A stretch of DNA of 20,617 bases. It comes from an uncultured Fastidiosipila sp. (GTDB lineage: Bacteria; Bacillota; Clostridia; Saccharofermentanales; Fastidiosipilaceae). Of the stretch, positions 5,979 through 13,200 are shown one piece after another. The stretch is taken from contig CALLQJ010000430.1 in assembly GCA_938014865.1 (NCBI GenBank), forward strand, positions 1 through 20,617, given 5' to 3'. The position numbers and the translations under genes were made by a program. The stretch's first letter is position 1. Every line of letters starts with the position of its first letter. The notes below the pieces were generated by a model. That model searched no databases and was not told where the DNA came from. It was given only the letters and a program-made list of their open reading frames with translations.

Positions 5979-8051
5979 TCAGCAGGCTTTCGTCCTTTCA
6001 AAGGCAAAGACCGCCGTGCCGTAAGGCGGAAGGACAAATTCGCCCGCTGCTTCTTTGCCGCTGAGAAGCTCCCGGCACTTTTTATGAAGTACGATCGTCT
6101 CTTCGCCGGCGCTGTAATTCAGCGCAAAGATATACGTGCCCTCCTCATTTTCCCGCATTCCGAGTTCGAGCGCTGCTCCCGCCTCCAGCCATTCGGAGAA
6201 AAACTTTTCTGCGCCGAAATAGCGGAAAAACGCCTTGGTATTGTCGCGGGTGAAGCTGCCGCCGAAATGCATGACGCGGCCTTTGCCGAAAGGCGTTACG
6301 ATCGCGGCCGGCTCTCCTTTATAGTAATTATCCAGGTAGCGTCCCGTAATTTCGCTGCGTTCAGAAAGCGGACGCAGGACCTCGTTGAAGCACCCGCTGT
6401 CCGTCGTCTCGCCGGCGAAGCTCATTTTTACGCTTTTATCCGCGGGCCCCACAAAAGTAAATTCCTCGACTTCGCTTTGGCTGAGTTCACGGAAAACAGC
6501 AGGCATTTTCTGCATCACACAGTGTCCGTTCTTGTCTTTCTGTCCGCTGCGGGCGCCAATCAGAAGCGAACCTCCTTTTTTGACATAATCGGCCAGAAGA
6601 TCCGCCGTCTTCGGATCCGCAATGACCGGATGCGGGTAAATCAAAAGCGGATACGCTTCAAGCTCCCGGGCGTCTTCCGTATGATCGATCCGGACAATAT
6701 CCATCGGCACATGTTCTGAGGCCGAGGCCGCAAAAATCGCCTCTTCGCTCGAACGTGCGATCGTCCGATGCCAGTCGTCTGCATCCTGATCATAGTCATT
6801 ATCGTAGTCTTTAATTAAGGCGAAGGCGGCCTTATAGGCGCTGTCTTTTACGGCTTCCAGATGCTGTATTTTCTGCGCAAAATCCTTAATCTCTTCGCAC
6901 TTGCGATTGTCCGCATTGTCGTAATCCAAAATGCCGTGCCAGTACATCTCCGTCCCGAAAAGCGCCGTCCGCCAGCGGAAGAAGCTGATAAAGCAGGCCC
7001 CGTGCAGCACAGCGGCAAAAGCCCAGAGTGAAATCTGACCGGGTTTGGGCGCGGGCGCAAGATAGTCTTTGCTCCAGCCGTTCGCGCCGGACTGCATTTC
7101 CATAATGCCGAACGCCGGCGAGACCGCGCGGACTTCCGTCAGATTTTTGCTCCAGTGCCGGTCATTCAAAGCGCCCGGCTTAAGCGGTTCTTCGCCCAAG
7201 GCAAAGGCAAAATTCGGATACAGGTCGTAGCTCAGAAAATCCAGGCACTCTGCGTTCAGCTCATGATAATCAATGCTTTTGAACATGCCGTTCGTTGTAA
7301 TGAAATCCCCCTCTTTGAGATATTCTTTCAAGATATCGCTTTGCAGTTTACAGTAGGAAACGACCGAAGCGGAGATGAAGCGCTTGTAATCCAGAAGCTG
7401 ATGCGGGTTTGTCGTATCCTTGATGGCGGTTCTCGGTACATAGACCTCTTCCCAATCCGTATACGTCTGATTCCAGAACACCGTTCCCCAGGCTTTGTTC
7501 AAAGCGTCTAAGCTCTTGTATTTTTCCTGCAGAAAATCCCGGAAGGCCAGCGTATCGCTTTCCGAATAAAATTCATCCAGCTCACAATTAAATTCATTGT
7601 CGATCTGCCAGCCGATCACGGCAGGATGCGGTGCGTAATGCCGGGCCAGTTCCCGGACGATGGCTGCCGCTTTTTTCCGCAGAAGCGGCGAATTGTAATT
7701 ATAGTGCCGCCGCATGCCGTGGCGGTAAAGGACGCCGTCCTTTCGGCTGTTCAAGATCTCCGGATAGGCCTCACTCATCCAGACCGGCGGGATCGCCGTC
7801 GGCGTAGAAAATATGACCTGCATCTCTTCTTCCCGGGCAAGTTCTAAAAAAGCATCGAAGAAAGAAAAATCATAAACCCCTTCTTCCGGCTCAAAAATCT
7901 GCCAGGCAAATTCAGCGACGCGCACGGTCCTGATACCGAGTTTTTTCATCCGCTGTAAATCTTCCTGCCACATAGTGCGCGGCCAGTGTTCGGGATAATA
8001 GCAAACGGCCAAGTCAATCCCGGGACTATCGATTAAATTCAATTTACGCAT
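5979..8051 (-). CDS. GH42 beta-galactosidase
   Basis: This 690-residue cytoplasmic enzyme releases beta-linked galactose from oligosaccharides. The N-terminal TIM barrel opens with YYPEHWP and carries the acid/base Glu in WQIDNEF (about Glu153) and the nucleophile Glu in MEMQSG (about Glu318), both hallmarks of GH42. The middle domain (LLIYPHPVIADPKTADLLADYVKKGG) matches the GH42 trimerisation domain, and a small beta domain ends the protein. Length is normal for the family. I start it at ATG 8051 because GAGGG lies 5 nt upstream; an in-frame ATG at 8084 has no ribosome binding site and would place that site inside the gene. There is no signal peptide, so substrates must be imported. It is upstream of the glycosyltransferase gene on the same strand. 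Confidence 0.93.
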   Translation of the reverse strand: MRKLNLIDSPGIDLAVCYYPEHWPRTMWQEDLQRMKKLGIRTVRVAEFAWQIFEPEEGVYDFSFFDAFLELAREEEMQVIFSTPTAIPPVWMSEAYPEILNSRKDGVLYRHGMRRHYNYNSPLLRKKAAAIVRELARHYAPHPAVIGWQIDNEFNCELDEFYSESDTLAFRDFLQEKYKSLDALNKAWGTVFWNQTYTDWEEVYVPRTAIKDTTNPHQLLDYKRFISASVVSYCKLQSDILKEYLKEGDFITTNGMFKSIDYHELNAECLDFLSYDLYPNFAFALGEEPLKPGALNDRHWSKNLTEVRAVSPAFGIMEMQSGANGWSKDYLAPAPKPGQISLWAFAAVLHGACFISFFRWRTALFGTEMYWHGILDYDNADNRKCEEIKDFAQKIQHLEAVKDSAYKAAFALIKDYDNDYDQDADDWHRTIARSSEEAIFAASASEHVPMDIVRIDHTEDARELEAYPLLIYPHPVIADPKTADLLADYVKKGGSLLIGARSGQKDKNGHCVMQKMPAVFRELSQSEVEEFTFVGPADKSVKMSFAGETTDSGCFNEVLRPLSERSEITGRYLDNYYKGEPAAIVTPFGKGRVMHFGGSFTRDNTKAFFRYFGAEKFFSEWLEAGAALELGMRENEEGTYIFALNYSAGEETIVLHKKCRELLSGKEAAGEFVLPPYGTAVFAFERTKAC

Positions 8052-8061
8052 AAAAGCCCTC

Positions 8062-8078
8062 TTACTTACACTTAGTAA
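8062..8078 (-). promoter_or_regulatory. Possible operator before the GH42 gene
   Basis: TTACTTACACTTAGTAA contains inverted 5-bp arms TTACT/AGTAA around 7 nt, just upstream of the Shine-Dalgarno. Its position suits a repressor site of a sugar-responsive regulator, but no regulator gene is nearby and the arms are short. Confidence 0.25.
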
Positions 8079-8149
8079 TTTCATCTTACTGTACTTGCTG
8101 CCGGATGACAGCAGATTTTCCTAAAATGACGGCACAGGGCGGTTTTATG

Positions 8150-8178
8150 TTGACAGCTCCGGGAAAATTCATTACTAT
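8150..8178 (+). promoter_or_regulatory. Promoter of tRNA-Leu(CAA)
   Basis: TTGACA (8150-8155) and TACTAT (8173-8178) with 17-nt spacing, 19 nt before the tRNA. Confidence 0.85.
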
Positions 8179-8197
8179 ATTTTCTGTTATTGTGCTT

Positions 8198-8281
8198 GCC
8201 GGTGTGTCGGAATGGCAGACGAGCGCGACTCAAAATCGTGTACCGCAAGGTGTGTGGGTTCAAGTCCCACCACCGGCACCA
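8198..8281 (+). tRNA. tRNA-Leu (anticodon CAA)
   Basis: An 84-nt class II tRNA with a long variable arm. The acceptor stem GCCGGTG pairs with CACCGGC, the anticodon loop is CTCAAAA, and CCA is encoded at 8279-8281. Confidence 0.96.
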
Positions 8282-8291
8282 TATAAAAAGA

Positions 8292-8313
8292 GCTTGAACC
8301 GTGCCGTTCAAGC
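8292..8313 (+). other. Perfect hairpin between tRNA-Leu and its terminator
   Basis: GCTTGAAC/GTTCAAGC form an 8-bp stem with a 6-nt loop, starting 10 nt after the tRNA. There is no T-tract directly after it, so it may be a processing or stability element of the tRNA trailer. Confidence 0.5.
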
Positions 8314-8326
8314 GTAGTGAAAAAGG

Positions 8327-8356
8327 TCAATTCCGCGTCCGGAATTGATTTTTTTT
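8327..8356 (+). terminator. Terminator of tRNA-Leu(CAA), bidirectional
   Basis: A 9-bp stem TCAATTCCG/CGGAATTGA with a CGTC loop is followed by eight T. On the minus strand the same stem is followed by TTTTT. That places it 11 nt after the apparent ancestral stop of the GH95-like gene, so it probably terminates the murL operon as well. Confidence 0.9.
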
Positions 8357-8358
8357 GC

Positions 8359-8541
8359 TCATTCTTCGGACGCGGCGAAATCCTGCGGATAAATGTTCTT
8401 TGAACCTTCCGCTTCAATGGTAAATAAACGTTTCTTATGACGGTACAGAACATGAAGCCGGAGCTTTTCCGCAGAGGGATTATGAAGTCTCAGGCACTCC
8501 AGCTTTCTCATGCTGAACTGAAGATCCGCTTTTATGCCGTT
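8359..8541 (-). pseudogene. Cut-off C-terminal end of the GH95-like gene
   Basis: Directly after the TAA at 8544-8542, and in the same frame, 60 sense codons run to TGA at 8361-8359. The translation (NGIKADLQFSMRKLECL...) continues what GH95 C-termini normally show after 'SGSxKGL', namely a short glycine-containing turn and a beta-rich domain. The terminator begins 11 nt further on, where a gene end is expected. There is no ribosome binding site for a separate small gene. The simplest reading is a nonsense change (for example AAA to TAA) that truncates the upstream gene. Confidence 0.65.
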
Positions 8542-10797
8542 TTAAAGACAAAAGCCCTTAATTGAACCTGAACGGATATCCAAAGGCAGGGCCGGCAGAA
8601 TCTTCAGGACCCCCTCTCTTTCCTGAATGAACAAAGAAAGCAAGGCCAAGCCCAGTACGATATTCCCCTCCGCCTCCGTGAAGGCGCAGCGCAGCAGAAG
8701 ATTTGCGTCCAAGCCGGGGCCGCTCTCTCCGGAAGGGAGCGCCGTTACCTGACGTTTAATAAGATCAAGGGCCCTGTCCCCCTGCCCCGTTTCCGCATAA
8801 AGCAAAGCCCGGCGCAAAAGTTTTTCTTCCCGGGCATCCTTGACCTTGCGCAGGGCCCGGCGCAGCCGGCGGCGTCTTTTGCCGTCATCATCTCCCCAAA
8901 GCAAAAGCCCTCGTATATAAGAGCAGAGCGTTTCATCATCCTCTTCTTCCCTCAGCAGCTCAAAGGCATAAGGCGGCTTGAGTTTCTTTTCAAGCGCCGA
9001 GACCTCATCATAAAAGCCGGCATCGAAAAAATCCGGAAAATCATTCGCCTTTAAAAAAGCCGAAGCGGTCCTTTTATAAAGCCTTATCATTGCTTTTAAA
9101 ACACCCTGTCCTTCTGCAGAAAAAGAAAGATACGTGCTTTTCCCGGGCATGCTTTTCCGTCGGGGCCAGGCCCCTGCAAAATAAAAGCCTTCGGCATCTT
9201 TTTTCGTATAGCCGAGCAAAAAGCGCAGGCTTTCCTGCGCAAATTGAAAGAGGAGCTTGCGTTCTTCATAAGAAGCCTCGTCCGGCAGACAGGACGTAAT
9301 CGTCTCCATATACCGGCATAACGCAGGCAGGCCGAGCGGCAGCAAGCCTTCCGTATTCTCTTCGCCGAGCGGCGCTGCAGGATCGGAATAGGCCCAAAGA
9401 TCGGAAAGGCCGTGGCAGACCGCACCGCGGACGCCGTAGACTTCTTTTGCCGTGCGCGCGCCGTTCTGCAGAAAAGGCTCCAGCTTCCGGAGCTGCTTTT
9501 GAAACAAAGGGGCCAGGCCCATCGCAGCGGCTGCTTCTGCGGCTAAAGAAAAGTCATCCGCCAGGCGGTAAAAACGTCCGCGGCGGCTTTGGACCGCATC
9601 GCTGCTCAGGCTGTCATAAACATTCATAACGGACGCATTCGTTTCAGAGATCAAGAGCAGATAACGGGCATAGCGCAGCAGAAGCGCATAGAATTCCGCA
9701 TCACGGAAAACCGCCGCATGCCGGAACTGCTGCAGGCGTTTTTTAGTATCAAGTGTTTCGGATACAGCGAGATCCCCGAGTGCGGAATCCAGGCGGATAT
9801 CAAAGGCATTGAATTGTTCACGAAAAAAACGGATATGCCGCTCTCTGAGCGCTTCATAGCTGCTTTTGCCGACCTCCGCGAGACGATTCCGGAGTTTCTG
9901 CTCCGCTGCCTCATCCGTCGCTTCCGAGTTCATCAGAAGATACATCGTAAAAGCCCTTACGCCGTTTAAGGCCAAGCCGTTTTTCGCCCCGGCAAAACTG
10001 GCTGTTTTTGCGTCCGTTTCCGCCTTCAGCATAACGGCAAGATAAAGAGCTTTTGACTTTCCGGAAGGCAGACGCCCGACCCGGGAATCCTTGAGCGCTT
10101 CCTCGCTGTAAAGCGGCAGTGCATCCGGCGGTTTTACCGCAAAAAGGCAGATCGCCGAATCCTCGTGAAACGATTGTTCCAAGGCTTCGAAACGGAAAAC
10201 ACTCTCAAAGGATACGGCCGCATTCATCGGAGCCCCGTCCTTGCTCTCCCAGCGCAGTGCTAAAAGATCATCCGGAAGAGACGCAAAACATTCTCTTGAA
10301 TATTCCCGCAGAGGAAAAGAAGCCGCGCCGTCCCCGCCGGCAAAGGTGAATTTAGAACGGTGCAAAGCCCGTTCCAAATCCAGGCTCCGGCCATAGAGCG
10401 CCAAATGACTTCCCGCGGCTTGTTCCACACGAAGCTTCAGGCAGCCTGGGGAGAGAAAAGATTCGGGACGGGCCGCGGGCATATTCGTTTCGGCCCGGCG
10501 GCTGAACGCGGGCGATATCTCGCTGTCTGCCCTGAGGCGGCCGGCAGTTTCCCGCCGCTGATTCATGGCTTTTTTATCATAAAAAGCTTTATAATCCGCT
10601 TCTTTGCGATGCGAATCGGGATAGCCCGGGCAGAAGCCCTCCTGCTCAAGCCGGATCGTTTCTTCTTCGGGACCGCCGTCAATCAGGCAAAGAAAGGATC
10701 CGCTGCCCAGCGGCAGACTTTCGCCTTGCCCCGACGCGGGCTCCGTATAATACAGAATATTTCTTGTCCTGTCGTAGTTCTCCTCTTCTTTTGTCAA
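8542..10797 (-). CDS. Diverged GH95-like glycosidase, C-terminally truncated
   Basis: The 751-residue protein follows GH95 (alpha-L-fucosidase/galactosidase) architecture. The N-terminal beta domain has LPLGSGS, DGGPEEETIRLEQEGF and later LDLERALHRSKF...SRECFASLPDDLLALRW. Then come the linker, an (alpha/alpha)6 barrel (LLRYARYLLLIS) and the closing ILPALPLDIRSGSIKG. Segments that hold catalytic residues in GH95 are not recognisable: the 'NLQGIWN' and 'NINLQMNYW' stretches are replaced, and the usual IDGN reads AEGN. Activity is therefore doubtful. There is no signal peptide. The start is TTG 10797, with GGAGG 8 nt upstream and a 4-nt TTGA overlap with the lipid kinase stop. The TTG at 10812 lacks such support. 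The frame ends early, about 60 codons short of its apparent ancestral end. Confidence 0.72.
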   Translation of the reverse strand: MTKEEENYDRTRNILYYTEPASGQGESLPLGSGSFLCLIDGGPEEETIRLEQEGFCPGYPDSHRKEADYKAFYDKKAMNQRRETAGRLRADSEISPAFSRRAETNMPAARPESFLSPGCLKLRVEQAAGSHLALYGRSLDLERALHRSKFTFAGGDGAASFPLREYSRECFASLPDDLLALRWESKDGAPMNAAVSFESVFRFEALEQSFHEDSAICLFAVKPPDALPLYSEEALKDSRVGRLPSGKSKALYLAVMLKAETDAKTASFAGAKNGLALNGVRAFTMYLLMNSEATDEAAEQKLRNRLAEVGKSSYEALRERHIRFFREQFNAFDIRLDSALGDLAVSETLDTKKRLQQFRHAAVFRDAEFYALLLRYARYLLLISETNASVMNVYDSLSSDAVQSRRGRFYRLADDFSLAAEAAAAMGLAPLFQKQLRKLEPFLQNGARTAKEVYGVRGAVCHGLSDLWAYSDPAAPLGEENTEGLLPLGLPALCRYMETITSCLPDEASYEERKLLFQFAQESLRFLLGYTKKDAEGFYFAGAWPRRKSMPGKSTYLSFSAEGQGVLKAMIRLYKRTASAFLKANDFPDFFDAGFYDEVSALEKKLKPPYAFELLREEEDDETLCSYIRGLLLWGDDDGKRRRRLRRALRKVKDAREEKLLRRALLYAETGQGDRALDLIKRQVTALPSGESGPGLDANLLLRCAFTEAEGNIVLGLALLSLFIQEREGVLKILPALPLDIRSGSIKGFCL

Positions 10798-11765
10798 TGT
10801 GTAAGCCTCCAAGCTTTTTCTTTTATATGTATCGAACAGGCTTCATAATCTCCGCCGAATTCACCGTCTACGGTCCAGGGAATCGCCTCTTTAAAGGTAA
10901 AATCCGCCCGGCTGACCCGGGTAAAAATAAAAGCGTCGGAACTGTAGTCCTGATTGCGCAGAGCCGTTAAAATCGTGCTCATATCCCCGGCATCATCCGG
11001 GTAACGGACCAGCAGGAGCTCAAAGAGCCCGTCATCTAAGGCGACATCCTCCGGATCAAATTTCAGTATACCGCCGATCTGCGTGGAATTGCAGACCGCT
11101 CCCATAAGGAATCGGCCTTCGTAAATGGCTTCGTGGGTATTGACCTTTACTTCGATCGGTTTGATGGTATTGAGATTTTTCAGGGCATTGGCCACGTAGG
11201 CCAGCCTGCCGATATTATTTTTCAGCTCGGTCGGCGTGTCATAGGACGTTTCGGCAAAGGCGCCGAAACTGGCTACGTAGACAAAATATTTGCGCTCATC
11301 TATGACTCCGACGTCTAAAAGCGAAGATTCACCCTTCCGGGCCGTTTCGGCTGCTTCGCTGATATCCGACGGGATACCGAGTGTGCTCGCAAAATCACAG
11401 GTGGTGCCGGTCGGAAGATACGCCAGTTCCGTACTGAGGCCGCCATCGATATAGCCTGTCACCAATTCATTTAATGTACCGTCGCCGCCGGCGGCGATTA
11501 CCCGGTCATAAGAGTCGCCGGCCTGCATCACATAACGGGTCAGATCTTCTGCACTTTGGGTAAAATAAATGGTCACCGGCGAACCGTCAGCGGCTAAAAT
11601 CGAGATATAGTCGCCCAATATATCTACCGCGCGGCCTCTCCCCGCCTTGGGATTTATCAGCAAAAGGATTTTTTCCCTGGTCGGCTTTTCTGCGGAAAAG
11701 CTTTCTTCTGCTTCCTGCGCTTTTGCCGCCCGGCCGGCCTCTATTCTATCTCTGAGCAGCGCCAT
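10794..11765 (-). CDS. YegS/DgkB-family lipid kinase
   Basis: This 323-residue protein has the diacylglycerol kinase catalytic domain: INPKAGRGRA near residue 37, the nucleotide-binding AAGGDGTLNE (residues 91-100) and LPTGTTCDFAS, followed by the C-terminal beta-sandwich. It probably phosphorylates diacylglycerol or a related lipid at the membrane. In Gram-positive bacteria DgkB returns to phospholipid synthesis the diacylglycerol left by lipoteichoic acid assembly, but the substrate here is not proven. The GTTCD segment differs from the more common GTGNDF. I start at ATG 11765, preceded by GGAGG at 6 nt; the first 30 residues are a charged extension. It overlaps the murD-type gene by 20 nt and the GH95-like gene by 4 nt, so all should be translated from one mRNA. 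Confidence 0.85.
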   Translation of the reverse strand: MALLRDRIEAGRAAKAQEAEESFSAEKPTREKILLLINPKAGRGRAVDILGDYISILAADGSPVTIYFTQSAEDLTRYVMQAGDSYDRVIAAGGDGTLNELVTGYIDGGLSTELAYLPTGTTCDFASTLGIPSDISEAAETARKGESSLLDVGVIDERKYFVYVASFGAFAETSYDTPTELKNNIGRLAYVANALKNLNTIKPIEVKVNTHEAIYEGRFLMGAVCNSTQIGGILKFDPEDVALDDGLFELLLVRYPDDAGDMSTILTALRNQDYSSDAFIFTRVSRADFTFKEAIPWTVDGEFGGDYEACSIHIKEKAWRLTH

Positions 11766-13200
11766 AGCGTCCCTCCAGTTTCTGCACGGCCTGCCGGAAG
11801 GCATCCCCGCGCTCTTCGAAATTTTTATAACGATTATAAGACGAAGCGGCCGGAGACAAAAGACAAATTTCACCTGCCTTCGTCAGCTGATAGGCCAAAT
11901 CTGCCGCTTCTTCCATTGTATCGGCTTCGCAGGGAATAATCTGCTCAGAAGCGCTGCGTTTTTTGTTTTTTTCCCGCAAAAGCCGGGCCAGCTCAGAACC
12001 GGTATCCGGCAGGGCAATGAGATGCCGAAGATCATAGCGGTATAAGGCCTCGGCAAAAGGCTCATAATCCAATCCCCTGTCCATGCCGCCGGCAATCAGG
12101 GTGGTGACCTTGCCCCTTTCTTTCAGGGCATCCAGCGCCAGAAGCGCGGCCTGCGGGATGGTGGCAATCGAATCATTGTAAAAGCGCCGTCCGGCAAAGC
12201 TTCCTAAGGGCTCCAGGCGATGCCGAATGCCTCTGAAGGCCGCAATGCCCCGGAGTGCCGTTTCCGGATCGACAGCCTGCGAAGAGGCCGCTGCCAGGGC
12301 CAGAAGCGCGTCCAAGCTGACATGGCGGCCGAGCATTGCATCATTCTCCGGCAGCTGATAATCTTTTCCTCTAAACGTGAAGCAGCCCTCTTCCTTTAAG
12401 ACAATATCGGCCGCATGCTTTTGATCTTTCCGTCCGTCGCTTACCGTCAGCAATCGGCCTTTAACGCCGGGCGCAGCTTTCGTCATCAATTCTTCTTCAT
12501 GCCGGCATAACACCGCCGTATCCTGCTTATCCTGGAAACGCAGAATATTCAGCTTAGCGTCAATATAGGCAGCGTAGCTTCGGTAATGATCCAAATGTTC
12601 CGGATAAAAATTGCTCAGCACCGCTGTTTCCGGCGAGGCCGTGCAGAACTGAAGCTGATGCGAAGAGAGTTCGAGCGCGCAATAGCTATTCTCATCCATG
12701 GCCTCTGCGGCGTCCAAAACCGGCACGCCGATATTCCCGAGCAGGAAACACTTTTCTTTGCCGAAGGCTTCACAAAGCATCAGATAAATGAAGCTTGTCG
12801 TCGTTGTTTTCCCCTTCGTGCCGCTGACGCCGATAATATGTGCCGGCGCGAAACGCAAAAACAAATCGCTCTGTCCGCTGATTTCACAGCCCGGATATTC
12901 CGCCAGGAAATTTCTGCCGTTTTCTTTTCGGATGCTGAAGTTCTTGAAGGAAATACCCGGAGACTTCAAAGCAATATCCCCCTCTTTTAAAGCGTCCGTG
13001 TAATCCTCGCCGCAAAAAAAGCGGACATAAGGCGGATAGTCTCCGTCCGGAATGTCGTTTTTATCCGCAATAATGACAGAAGCCGGCTTGATGGCCGCTT
13101 CATGCCGTCTGATAAAAGCCAAAGAGGAGCGGCCCTCCCGGCCAAAGCCCAGGAGCACGATGTGCTTTTCTTTCAAATAGTCAATAAAGTCCTTAAGCAT
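11746..13200 (-). CDS. murD: MurD-type UDP-MurNAc-L-Ala:glutamate ligase (MurD2 candidate)
   Basis: This 484-residue cytoplasmic Mur ligase has the N-terminal nucleotide-binding domain (LLGFGREG), the ATP loop GTKGKTTT (about residues 127-134), NIGVPVL, ELSSHQLQ, NFYPEHLDHY and the C-terminal LLSPAASSYNRYKNFEERG. Canonical MurD adds D-Glu to UDP-MurNAc-L-Ala. Here the conserved loop NDSKATN, which helps position D-Glu, reads NDSIATIP, and the gene lies directly after murL. Both fit MurD2, which adds L-Glu for later epimerisation; substrate stereochemistry is inferred. ATG 13200 follows AAGGAG at 6 nt, and the gene overlaps murL by 8 nt and the lipid kinase by 20 nt. No other division or cell-wall genes lie nearby, unlike a standard dcw-cluster murD. 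Confidence 0.88.
   Translation of the reverse strand: MLKDFIDYLKEKHIVLLGFGREGRSSLAFIRRHEAAIKPASVIIADKNDIPDGDYPPYVRFFCGEDYTDALKEGDIALKSPGISFKNFSIRKENGRNFLAEYPGCEISGQSDLFLRFAPAHIIGVSGTKGKTTTTSFIYLMLCEAFGKEKCFLLGNIGVPVLDAAEAMDENSYCALELSSHQLQFCTASPETAVLSNFYPEHLDHYRSYAAYIDAKLNILRFQDKQDTAVLCRHEEELMTKAAPGVKGRLLTVSDGRKDQKHAADIVLKEEGCFTFRGKDYQLPENDAMLGRHVSLDALLALAAASSQAVDPETALRGIAAFRGIRHRLEPLGSFAGRRFYNDSIATIPQAALLALDALKERGKVTTLIAGGMDRGLDYEPFAEALYRYDLRHLIALPDTGSELARLLREKNKKRSASEQIIPCEADTMEEAADLAYQLTKAGEICLLSPAASSYNRYKNFEERGDAFRQAVQKLEGRYGAAQR

Noticed and set aside
5865..6719. A 284-codon plus-strand open frame across the end of the GH42 gene
   Set aside because: It is a shadow of the GH42 coding sequence with no recognisable domain; the minus-strand enzyme is unambiguous.
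8105..8453. Small open frames running through tRNA-Leu(CAA)
   Set aside because: They overlap a complete tRNA gene and its terminator.
8359..8541. A separate small gene after the GH95-like gene
   Set aside because: There is no ribosome binding site before its only ATG, and it is in frame with and continues the GH95 C-terminal pattern.
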